This document shows positions 34,301 through 55,148 of a stretch of DNA of 64,000 nucleotides, in pieces. Source of the stretch: Asterias rubens (lineage: Eukaryota; Echinodermata; Asteroidea; Forcipulatida; Asteriidae); NCBI RefSeq assembly GCF_902459465.1, contig NC_047067.1, positions 20,025,680 through 20,089,679 of the forward strand, in the 5' to 3' direction. The notes under the pieces are model-generated. The model ran no database searches. It saw nothing but the letters and a program-made list of their open reading frames with translations, and had not been told where the DNA came from. The translations under genes and the position numbers were made by a program. How positions within the stretch are numbered: position 1 is the first letter of the stretch; each line of letters starts with the position of its first letter.

Positions 34301-36669
34301 CCAACTAAGAGATCCTTCTCTTGAGCGGTTTATACAAGTAGGCGATGGGTTGTTTTCATTTCGGTAAACCAAACTCTAACTAATTAAAGGCAGTTTCCCT
34401 TGTGGTTTATTTCTTGATAATTTAAGGCATGGTAAACTTTTGGCAAAGATCAGTATCCTCACATTTTGTATCCCAACATATGAATAAGATAACAATCCTA
34501 TGAAAATTTGGGCTCATTTGGTCTTGAATTTGTTATTTTATGCATGTTGAGATACACCAAGTGAGAAGACTGGTCTTTGACAATTACCAATAATGTCCAT
34601 TGTCTTTAAGTTTCTAAAAATGTTTGGTAATATCAACAGCTCTTCAGTGCTCTTTTCAAATTTGAGGTTTTATGGTCATAATTTTTTAAGAATAATTACC
34701 AAAGGTCACCATCCCTTTTTTTCAATGATTTTTGATTGCTATGACAACTGCATCAACAATGGAGGCATGATACTTATTATAATATAACCTACATTTTAAT
34801 GGCGCAACCAAAATAAACACCCCAAAATAATGCCATCATGTGTTGGTCTGGCCTATTTTTGTTTTCCTTTTATCATTTTTTGTCTTCCCCCATTTAGAAA
34901 TAAGGTCATGGTCTCAATATTTGTTAATTTAACTTCAAGGCTGCAATTCTGCAAATCAATCTCAAAATCGGGTAATGGATATTGATCTGTGTGGTTTTGC
35001 ACAAATGAAAAACAAGAACTGGCAAAAACATGGCAATTCGACGATTTGACAACATCATGTTTTTTTTTAATTCAAAATAACTAGGCTACAGCACAGGTTG
35101 TCTAAAAATTGATTGGGAAACTTTCTGGGAATCTGTGATGAAAAACCAGTGAACCATTAAAATAGTTCTCAACACTTGGTAACACACAAAATACTGAAAC
35201 AAAAAAAAATAACACAAACATAGTGCCAGAAACAAAATCGACACAATTGAGTTTTATTTTTAAATTGATGATCCCAACTTTATGACGTTATGGAATAACT
35301 ATAATCTACATGATTGTCAGTAAGTAACAATGAAGCATGCAATTCTTTTCATAATATTCATAAAAATAAACACCTTGCATGCAAACATGTTAATACCAAC
35401 AACTGCTAAAGAACTTGAGTAAAAAATTACCTACAATTGGGGGTTACACATGCAATAAAATAATGGGATCACTGCATGTATAAAAAGGCCACCCACTGAA
35501 CACCAAACGAACAAGTTCTATGGTAGTTACCCAGTGTATCCCTTCTTGGGTTGTTGGTTTGTGACTTCCACATGGGCTTCATTGGAAGCACTGTAAGTAC
35601 AGGGCATGACATTGTATGCATTTGTATTAGCAGAAATCATTAACTTTCAATACAAACAAACAAACAAACAAACAAACAAACAAACAAACAGACAGACAAA
35701 CAAACACTTTCCATTACATTCCACATTGGCTTCCTTGGAAGCACTGTAAAGTCCCGGCATGACATTGATATGCAGTCATATTAGCAGAAATCGTTAACTT
35801 TCAATACAAACAAACAAAAGAACAAACACACAAACAAACACTTTCCATTCAATTCCTTAAAAGGGCTGTGTCGTCATGATAAAAAAAAATTAAAATGCTC
35901 TCACACTAACTGTAACCTCCCTCCTTATCTCTATGGAGAGGGTGCGCGTGTGCAGTAACTGAGTGAGAGTCCATGGAGAGGGGATGTGCGTGCATCCATC
36001 ACGGTGGTCTAGTGGTTAGACTTCAGTACTTGCACTCAAAAGGTTGTGGGTTCGAATCCTACCAATCAAACCACTGACTTCACAATGACTAGAATATGTA
36101 TTGTCGTCTAGTACTGAATCGTGTGCAATTCATAACTAAAGACGCTTAACCAATGTATGTATGAGAGAGATTGGCTGTTGCCAGCTTGGTGTTTCCCCTT
36201 GTAGGAGTTTGCCGAGTTCCCTTGACGGGAAGATCATCTTATCAAACAAACACACAAACTGGGTGAGAGTATAAATTCCTTGTGCAGCCACAGGCCAGCT
36301 TTGATCATGCTGAAACAGCCCCTTTAAAATACACAAACCATGCCCACTTTTTTAAATACAAAAACAGTTCCACAGCATCCACAGTTATTGATCAACAGAA
36401 GACCCAATAAGTAGCGTATTAATCATCCATAATGCATAAAAAGTACAGTACACTTTCATAAAAAAAATGTGCCCCAAAATTTTGTGTTGCAAAAAAAACG
36501 TCATGGCGTGCACAAAAAAATACTGAAAACCGAGCAAGTAAAACACCCTTTTAAGGTGAAACAAATATTTCCTTTCACTCTTTGACACTGATAATTCTTG
36601 TCTTTTATATGTTTAAAAAACGAATAAAATTTAGGGAAATGAATGTAAAACTCACCTAATTTCACCCAT
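19301..36669 (-). CDS. SLC25A22: Mitochondrial glutamate carrier (SLC25A22/SLC25A18 type)
   Basis: Complete in eight coding exons on the minus strand: 36669-36656, 31653-31522, 30043-29988, 27058-26968, 21728-21610, 20928-20681, 20287-20188 and 19527-19301 (TGA). Every phase joins, giving 328 residues (human SLC25A22: 323). The three mitochondrial-carrier signatures are PIDLVKTR (26-33), PMEMLKIQ (123-130) and PVDVIKTR (251-258). Glutamate-carrier-specific stretches include [53 protein letters not shown] and [20 protein letters not shown]. The family moves glutamate with a proton across the inner mitochondrial membrane. The sequence is equally compatible with the common ancestor of vertebrate SLC25A22 and SLC25A18, so the symbol is provisional. 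The start is a 14-base coding piece of exon 1, splitting codon 5. Introns total over 16 kb and hold most of the repeats in this part of the window; intron 1 alone is 5 kb. Confidence 0.96.
20395..20600 (+). mobile_element. SINE-D copy in a carrier intron
   Basis: Shares TCAGTCCCTA, GGGTTTTCC, GGGGTTTTCCTCCCAC and TCTAAAACTGA with 25045-25300 and, on the opposite strand, 43240-43440. The tRNA-like head is poorly kept. Confidence 0.6.
21467..21609 (-). other. Open, protein-like read-through extension of carrier exon 5
   Basis: Past the exon 5 donor (GTAAGT at 21609-21604) the reading frame stays open for 47 more codons to a TAG at 21467. The encoded stretch (for example [18 protein letters not shown], then [17 protein letters not shown]) is rich in charged residues and looks more like protein than translated intron. 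It would truncate the carrier after its second repeat begins. It may be an alternative terminal exon, an intron-retention product or chance. Confidence 0.35.
24888..25000 (+). mobile_element. tRNA-derived SINE-A copy
   Basis: ATAGTTCAGTTGGTAGAG (A box) and GGATGTTCAAATCCCACTC (B box), followed by the family tail TTTGTCCTTGCTCACC. In carrier intron 4, just upstream of a SINE-D copy. Confidence 0.8.
25045..25300 (+). mobile_element. SINE-D copy
   Basis: B-box-like GCTGGTTCGAATGCCAACTC, then GGGTTTTCAGTCCCTACC and GGGGTTTTCCTCCCACCTCT, and a 3' end AAGGGTCGAAACATCAGGC followed by a T-rich run. The 3' end recurs at about 51190-51235. Confidence 0.7.
25735..26112. mobile_element. TTAA-type element, subfamily T2
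   Basis: The right end reads TGTACACCTTCCCTTTAA, the reverse complement of the T2 start. Internal words GAAGTGAAATGTTTCCCAG and ATCGAAAGCTGCTGTAGGCT are shared with 62225-62560. It lies next to the tandem duplication. Confidence 0.65.
26116..26720. repeat. Tandem duplication, about 320-bp unit, in carrier intron 4
   Basis: GAGTAAGGTCTTAA..., TTACATCAATGAATTGAACATC, AGACACTGAC and CCAGCTTTACTC occur in the same order in 26116-26390 and 26448-26720. Both copies hold a CRE-like GTGACGTCAT. The copies differ by small indels and many substitutions, so the duplication is not recent. Confidence 0.85.
27095..27330. mobile_element. TTAA-type element, subfamily T2, truncated
   Basis: Begins TTTAAAGGGATGGTATACCT right after carrier exon 4 (minus-strand acceptor at about 27059) and shares AATTACTCCAAAA and GAGAAATGTT with other T2 copies. 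The 3' boundary is unclear. Confidence 0.6.
28321..28657. mobile_element. 337-bp TTAA-ended MITE, subfamily T1
   Basis: Starts TTAAAGGCACTGGACACTAT and ends GGTGCCCAGTGCCTTTAA. Inside are AGTATAAAATATTGTGAGAA, CGGCTCCCTCTGA, GAGAAAGAGGTAATTTC and GATGACCAATTGAG, as in the copies at 39882 and 43703. In carrier intron 3. Confidence 0.9.
28808..29165. mobile_element. hAT-like MITE with CAGAGCTGCCAAC ends
   Basis: Left end CAGAGCTGCCAACATTTTGA, right end GAGAGTTGGCAGAGCTCTG. Internal TAATCAGGGAGAT recurs on both sides. A shorter relative is at 57396-57512 in a CCDC34 intron. Ends of the CAG-plus-G/C-rich form are typical of hAT transposons, but no clear 8-bp target duplication was seen. Confidence 0.65.
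31990..32460. repeat. Tandem duplication, about 250-bp unit, carrier intron 1
   Basis: AACAACAACAAAT, CTGAAAAC, GGGGAAAAACTATGAA, GACAGAA and AAAACATTTTC occur in order in 31990-32220 and again in 32255-32455. Diverged copies, A-rich. Confidence 0.75.
33235..33465. repeat. Tandem duplication, about 135-bp unit, carrier intron 1
   Basis: GGCAAATTCGGGCCGCACAA...CGGTAGCGAAGCGAGCTC and GGCAAATCCGGCCGTACAAT...CGGTAACGAAGCGAGCGC are the same unit about 135 bp apart. The unit is more CpG-rich than the surroundings. Confidence 0.8.
34384..34609. mobile_element. TTAA-type element T1, internally rearranged
   Basis: A TTAAAGGCAG start and an intact T1 3' half (TTATTTTATGCATGTTGAGA, CAATTACCAATAATGTCC) ending in TTTAA. 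The T1 5' half is missing or replaced. Confidence 0.7.
35565..35850. repeat. Tandem duplication (about 155 bp) with (CAAA)n tails
   Basis: GAAGCACTGTAA...GGCATGACATTG...TTAGCAGAAATC and TTAACTTTCAATACAAACAA occur twice, each followed by a CAAA run (35650-35706 and 35805-35840). Slippage at the CAAA tract is a likely origin. Confidence 0.85.
36000..36245 (+). mobile_element. tRNA-derived SINE-C
   Basis: A-box-like GGTGGTCTAGTGGTTAGAC and B-box-like GTGGGTTCGAATCCTACC at tRNA spacing, then a body of about 170 bp ending near GAAGATCATCTTATC. No cloverleaf acceptor stem can be drawn from the flanks. Only one copy was seen in the window. Confidence 0.7.
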
Positions 36670-36893
36670 TCCAAGGAGAAATCTATCTTTAAGTATTCCG
36701 GCGTTGTTTACAGTTCTTCTGATGTGTTTACAAAATCAAGTTGCTCTGGAATTGAGTTCTCTGGAGCAGCCGCGGCTAATCAGGCCTGTACAAACACCGT
36801 TTCTCTGGAGCTACCTACGCAACCGATCAACTGGAAGGAAAGAGGTTTGAATACGTGAGATTTGAATACGTGAGATGGTATTTTCCTTCCATA

Positions 36894-37246
36894 CAGTGCT
36901 GGCCACTAGTGGTAATTAGTCAAAGTTGTTTGCATATAAACGAGCGAATGGAGAGCTGTTGATAGTATAAAACCTTGTGAGAAACTTAGTTTTTATGAGA
37001 AAGAGGTAATTTCTCACTCAATTTATAATAAAAGACTTCAGCTGAAGCCTTTTATTATGCATCTGAAGCAAAAAAAAGTAATGCAACAAGGGTATTATTT
37101 TTTTTCACTACTCCCTTACAAATTTGATGACCAATAGAGCCCAAATTTTCACAGGTTTGTTATTTTGTGCATTTGTTGGGACACACCAAGTGAGAATACT
37201 TGTCTTTTACAGTTACCAATTGTGTCCACTGTCCAGTGACTTTATT
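36894..37246. mobile_element. TTAA-type MITE T1, diverged
   Basis: Shares GATAGTATAAAACCTTGTGA, AGAAAGAGGTAATTTCTCAC, ACACACCAAGTGAGAATAC and the end ACCAATTGTGTCCACTG with T1. The terminal bases are eroded (CTTTATTA at the right end). Confidence 0.75.
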
Positions 37247-37719
37247 AAGAAAACACATGTGTACCTCTACACGTACTCCACATAAATAAGACACCCCCTC
37301 TACGTGTATACCATGACTGTAACCAGACCACTTAAGAATATAGAGCATGACGTTTAAAATGCACTCGTCACAATTTTGCAGCTCTCACCTTGTTCGTGTG
37401 CAATTTATGACTAAATGGACTTAAATTTCCCCAACTGTCCTAAATACAGAACACTAGAGTAGATAAATTACCGAGGACGTGTAACCCTGCCTAGAGTAAG
37501 CATTCACATATAATACACTCATTAAATTATTCAACAGCGTAATATAGTCGTACGTCAGCTGCCCATATTAATGAATCTCATTTACCTGTCTTCCCTCTAA
37601 TATTGGTAAATTTATTTTAAATGATTGGTTGGAACTAGGATGCATAAACTTTGGCAGTCAACGTTTGCTTCAATCATCATAAAGGGTTAGGAATGCTTAG
37701 GTGAACCATTCCATGGGTG

Positions 37720-38072
37720 AACTGTAAGGGTAAAAACAAATTATATTCTTTATCCCGATGCTGTTCATGGTTGATAGTATAAAACATTAATGAGAAATGG
37801 CTGAAGAAGTGACATAGTTTTTGAGTAAGAGATAATTTCTCATTCAAATATTAAAAAAACTTCAGGCCGCCTGAAGCCTTTTATAAGGAACCTGAAAGCA
37901 CACAAATTTGAGCAACAACACAATTGGTGTTATTTCTTTCATTATTCTCTTGCAACGTCAACGACCAATTGAGTCCATATTTTCACATTTGTTATTTTAT
38001 GCATGTTGGGATGTATACACTTTAGTGAGAATAATAACTGGTCTACAACTCCCGAGGGTTTAGTGCCTTTAA
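37720..38072. mobile_element. TTAA-type MITE T1, diverged
   Basis: T1 core words GATAGTATAAAACATTAATG, TTTTTGAGTAAGAGATAATT and ACGACCAATTGAGTCCATAT are present, and it ends AGTGCCTTTAA. The left end is degraded, so its start is approximate. Confidence 0.7.
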
Positions 38073-38284
38073 GCACATTTTTTGAACCAACTGTAGATTA
38101 TTGGCTGAATGGTAATACACTGCACTGCCAAGTTGTTCACACTGAATGTTAAAAGCCATGGACCTTTATGAAGGATCCAACCTAATTGACATTCAGTACT
38201 CGGTCGCAAACATGAGCATCATATTCATCGAGGATGCTCGGGTTATGATTAGCTCCGGTTATGAATGAATGGATTTAGTTGCGA

Positions 38285-38388
38285 TAGTCATAACCTCCAT
38301 CCTCCCGACACAGTCGGATGGAGGGTTACGATTATCGCAACTACCTTCCGACAGTGACACACAGGGAAGATGGAGGGTTGCGAGTATT
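38285..38388. repeat. CCTCCATCCTCCCGA inverted cluster
   Basis: ATAACCTCCATCCTCCCGAC is followed by GTCGGATGGAGGGTTACGAT and a second GATGGAGGGTTGCGA. Same family as 8952-9055. Confidence 0.65.
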
Positions 38389-39881
38389 GTGAGAACACGT
38401 ATCTAAATCTCCCTAACAGTTTACACTATAAAGTAGGGTGTTCAAAAGTAAACGAAAAACTTTGAGAGGTTGAATACAGTGCAAACAGGGGTTAAAAACA
38501 AAATCCACTTAGTCAGGGTCCTAACTAACTAAAGACTCCTATTTCATCAGAACAGAATCAGACAGAAAGCACACAAAGTTGCTAAGCACAACAAAATTGT
38601 GCTTATTACATTAAAGATAAAAGAAAACCAGCCAAAATACCATTTCCCATGTACGATTTGTGACTGTAGGAGTGTAGTGTATCATCAGGCTCATTTATGC
38701 AGAAAACTGTCACTTTGCCCATTCATGTGATCATGTTGCCTGCCTCTGTACATGCAGACGTGTGTGTGTCTGTGCATGGAGGTAGGAATCCTGGGCTGTG
38801 TGGCGGAGTAGGAAATTCGGCCCAAATGCAGCAAAGACATTCCAGGAATAACTTACACTCAGAAAATGAATCGGTAGACGGTTATCTAGCCAGATTTGTG
38901 ACGATATCTTAATCGAAATAACCAGGATTTCACGTGGTTCCAATCGTGGTTATCATGGAGATGCTCCCCGCCACGTTTGATCGTACGGTTTTCGATGACA
39001 TCCGCAAATTTCGAGCATGCACCGAGTGCATGGGATGGTTGGAATGGCTCAAAAGTCAATAATGAATGCCAAAAATTAGCAAAAGCCGGTCACAAATTTC
39101 ACACCCATATTCATGTGCTACACATTTTTGTATAATTAAATATTAATGAGAAATACACACTTACCAAATGTTACTCTGAATGTGTAATTTTCCGCTCTGT
39201 TTTCTGTTAAAATTTGAGAAAATTCTTCAGCCAGTCACTCCTTTACACTCGTACAACCGTCTTTACATCCGTGTGTGTGTAGTGTGATCGTACGGGACGG
39301 GGACGTAGCACGCACATGTAACGTGCTTTTACCGTTTGTTCTATAACAACTGAACTAGCATACTCAATATTTATCTTGTGGTTATGTGGCGACCGCCAAA
39401 ACACTTCTCATTCATATGTAAATAAGGGGCGGTGCATGTAGACAACAGAATTGATTTTAATTGGACAGTTATAATAATTTACATAAAGAGCAAAGTGCTC
39501 GCTTTGTTGATTCGCCGGCGTGATCCGGGAGGCGAGGAATTTTATGAATGAAATACCAGCGGTCAAGCATGTCTAGTAGTATTTATAGTAGGGACCCTTG
39601 TAATCTTTCTTCGGACTGGCTGGACCTATACGACCCCCCCCAAACAAAAACAAAACACACACCCAAAAACCACAAACACACCCACCCGGATCCCAGATGC
39701 AAGAGTACAACTTTGACGAATAAAAATAGTCTAAATTTGGTCTTGAAGTAATATAATTTATATGTTTTCCTGTAATAAATTAAGAAACAGTTATTCAACT
39801 TCGAGGGCCGGGTAAAGTTAGCTATTAGGCACCGGTTCAAGCTTCCTCCATGGTAGAAGGAAATTACTTTTGATGGTGTGC

Positions 39882-40198
39882 TTAAAGGCAGTGGACACTA
39901 TTGGTAATTACTCAAAATAATAATTAGCACAAAATCTTACTTGGTAAAGAGTAATGGGGAGAGGTTGGTAGTCTAAAACATTATGAGAAATGGCTCCCTC
40001 TGAAGTGGAGTACTTTTCGAGAAAGAAGTAATTTTCCACAAAATTTGATTTCGAGACCTCAGTTCTTATTATTATTTATTAGTTCGATGACCGATTGAGC
40101 TCAAATTTTCACAGGTTTGTTATTTTATGCATATGTTGAGATACACAAAGTGAGAAGACTGGTCTTTGACAATTACCAATAGTGTCCACTGCCTTTAA
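39882..40198. mobile_element. 317-bp TTAA-ended MITE, subfamily T1, best copy
   Basis: The left end TTAAAGGCAGTGGACACTAT-TGGTAATT and the right end AATTACCA-ATAGTGTCCACTGCCTTTAA are exact reverse complements over 28 bp, including TTAA at each tip. No ORF. It lies about 400 bp upstream of the IARS2 start codon. Confidence 0.93.
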
Positions 40199-40601
40199 TG
40201 TTTGTTTTTGTCTGTTTTGTTTTTAGCGTTTTTGTTTGATCCCCACTGTATGAACATAAATACACTTTAAACATAACAATTATTATTCCCGTTTTCTTCA
40301 GAAACAAAAATTGATGGCAAATTTTAACAAGATTTGAGATTTTCGTATAGCGCCCTCTATTGCTCAATCCTTTTAGTCTAGTCCCTAGAGTTAGTGAGTT
40401 CACCTATCTTATCTAAATGTACAAAGCACCATGCTACCAAGATGTCAGCCTCCATGAACCATAGCTAATCGGAATGATGTTGGGTGATGTTGGGTGGTAA
40501 AATTAAACTGGAAAACGCACCAGTTTCTTCTTGGTTATGAGTATTTCTGTAATAATTGATATCAACATTTGGATAACATCCTACATTCTACCATCACCAG
40601 C

Positions 40602-53551
<12,950 letters not shown>

Positions 53552-53830
53552 GACTACAGCAGGCTGCTGAATACTATTTTGTGCCAATGTGGAATTTACC
53601 CCAAACTCCCTTTTACACTATTCAAAAGTAATCAACATTGTGCATTGACGTCATCCAGTCGCCATCTTAGAGGTAAACTAATGATGAAAGCATTTGTGCG
53701 TCTGCTTGTGCACAACTCTAAAGCCAATCCATTGTTGTATGCTTGTTTGAATGTAATGAGCATATTTCGTAGTTTATTGGTTCCGAGCCCTGTACATGTA
53801 TATCCCAAGATCTGTTGAATTCTATACACA

Positions 53831-53985
53831 TAATGAATGTTTATGAGTGCAATGGTGCGAATAATGTTCATGAGTTGAAAGATGGAATGTTCTATTCAAC
53901 GAGGCGGAGCCGAGTTGAATGGAACATTCCAGCTTTCAACGAATGAACATGTTCGCACCATTGCACGAATGAAAAACATTCATTA
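53831..53985. mobile_element. 155-bp foldback element
   Basis: Arms 53831-53900 and 53914-53985 are inverted copies with small gaps (TGCAATGGTGCGAATAATGT against ACATGTTCGCACCATTGCA; GGAATGTTCTATTCAAC against GTTGAATGGAACATTCC) around a GC-rich loop GAGGCGGAGCCGA. Confidence 0.88.
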
Positions 53986-54177
53986 TTTGTTTTATATAAC
54001 ATCCAAGTAGATCTCTGTCATTTTGATTGAAAGATACAACTTTCAAAACAAACCAAGCGTAGGCCTACAATTTTTAATTGTAGAAGCCGAATGCTAGAAA
54101 TTTTACTTATTTTTATGCCTTGCAGTAACACATGCTGCGTTACCAAAGGCACGCGCACGCAGTGATTTTTTTACTCG

Positions 54178-54254
54178 GCTTTTTCGTTCCATCCGAAAAG
54201 TACCATTGCACGCTGCCAGCGTGCAATGGTACTTTTCGGATGGAACGAAAAAGC
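54178..54254. repeat. Perfect 77-bp palindrome (38-bp arms, 1-bp centre)
   Basis: GCTTTTTCGTTCCATCCGAA...CATTGCACGCTG at 54178-54215, one C, then the exact reverse complement at 54217-54254. A further direct copy of the inner end (CAGCGTGCAATGGTAC) sits at about 54268, suggesting an older, larger repeat. Confidence 0.93.
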
Positions 54255-54364
54255 ACGGTGAGTGATTCAGCGTGCAATGGTACATTTATTTGCTATCACG
54301 TGACGGACAATCCTCCAATCAAATGGCAAGGATCTGATTGGGTGTTATATAATACCTTCTAATG

Positions 54365-54608
54365 ATAAAACAAGGAAGGTCGTGGTAGCACTTAAAGACT
54401 AACTAGTTACATGAAAAACTGCATTAGCTTTTGTAGCAACAACTACTTAATCAGATGCAAAGAAGGGGACTTGCTAGTTACATGTGATTTATGCACAAGA
54501 ACGTAATGGGTGATAAAGTAGTTGTTGCTACGAAAGCTCATGCAGTTTTGAATGTAATTAGTTAGTCTTCAAGTGCTAGTACAACCAACAACCTTGCTTG
54601 TTTTATAT
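54365..54608. mobile_element. 244-bp foldback element
   Basis: Left arm ATAAAACAAGGAAGGTCGTG...GCTTTTGTAGCAACAACTAC and right arm GTAGTTGTTGCTACGAAAGC...AACCTTGCTTGTTTTATAT are imperfect inverted copies; the middle has two TAGTTACATG direct repeats nearby. Confidence 0.85.
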
Positions 54609-54764
54609 ATCAGACTAAGGCAGCTTCTTTTTATTGTTCATATGATTTGACCATCTGCTACAATTTACCCTCTTTGAAAGGAGACACACAGGGCACTGTT
54701 CAAGGTAGTGCTACAGTTATAAGTCAAACAAATTTTACTCAATGACTTTAAAGAGAGTTAATAT

Positions 54765-54770
54765 TTTATT
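54765..54770 (-). terminator. Candidate polyadenylation signal of CCDC34
   Basis: AATAAA on the minus strand, about 380 bases after the CCDC34 stop. It would give a 3' UTR that contains the SINE-A at 55040 in antisense. Use not shown. Confidence 0.35.
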
Positions 54771-55039
54771 TGCATTTAGGTTGTTACAATTTTACAAAAG
54801 TTGTACATATTTATATTTATATTAAAAGATGACTTTACGTGCATACAATTTTTGCCCAGCTGCCAGTTTTGCATATTTCTGTAGTATTTACAATCTAAAT
54901 GTTGACCTAACCCCAAATTAACCCACCTTACCGCCACGCACTCAATCTGGCGACGGACTTAACTGAACTAAATTAAAACGTCTTGCATCCTATAAAAACT
55001 AGAACTATCTCAAACACTTTTTGAAAAAATACAAAATAA

Positions 55040-55130
55040 TTGTTTCAACAGTCGGTAGAGTGCCGGCGCGTTAATCAGGAGGTCCTTGGTTCAAATGCCG
55101 CTATTGTAAATTTTTCTTTGTTCAACCCCC
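55040..55130 (+). mobile_element. tRNA-derived SINE-A copy
   Basis: CAGTCGGTAGAGTGCCGG (A box) and CTTGGTTCAAATGCCGC (B box), then TTTTTCTTTGTTCAACCCCC. It ends about 20 bp from the CCDC34 stop codon, opposite in strand. Confidence 0.78.
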
Positions 55131-55148
55131 AAATCAAAGTCTTCAATA

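Larger units (their letters stand above)
36670..40601. other. Divergent region between the glutamate carrier and IARS2 starts
   Basis: The two genes are head to head, with 3.9 kb between start codons. No coding gene was found inside. It holds T1 elements at 36894-37246, about 37720-38072 and 39882-40198, a CCTCCATCCTCCCGA inverted cluster at 38285-38388, and a 16-bp duplication (36848-36880). Both promoters must be here; no TATA box or other core element is convincing. Confidence 0.6.
53552..55148. other. Convergent gap between IARS2 and CCDC34
   Basis: 3' ends of both genes. No coding sequence is supported. Three foldbacks lie in a row (53831-53985, 54178-54254, 54365-54608), then AT-rich DNA with a probable CCDC34 polyadenylation signal at 54765-54770 and a SINE-A at 55040. 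Confidence 0.6.

Noticed and set aside
40569-40601. Upstream in-frame start for IARS2
   Set aside because: The upstream codon is TTG, not ATG; 40602 is the first in-frame ATG and gives a suitable presequence.
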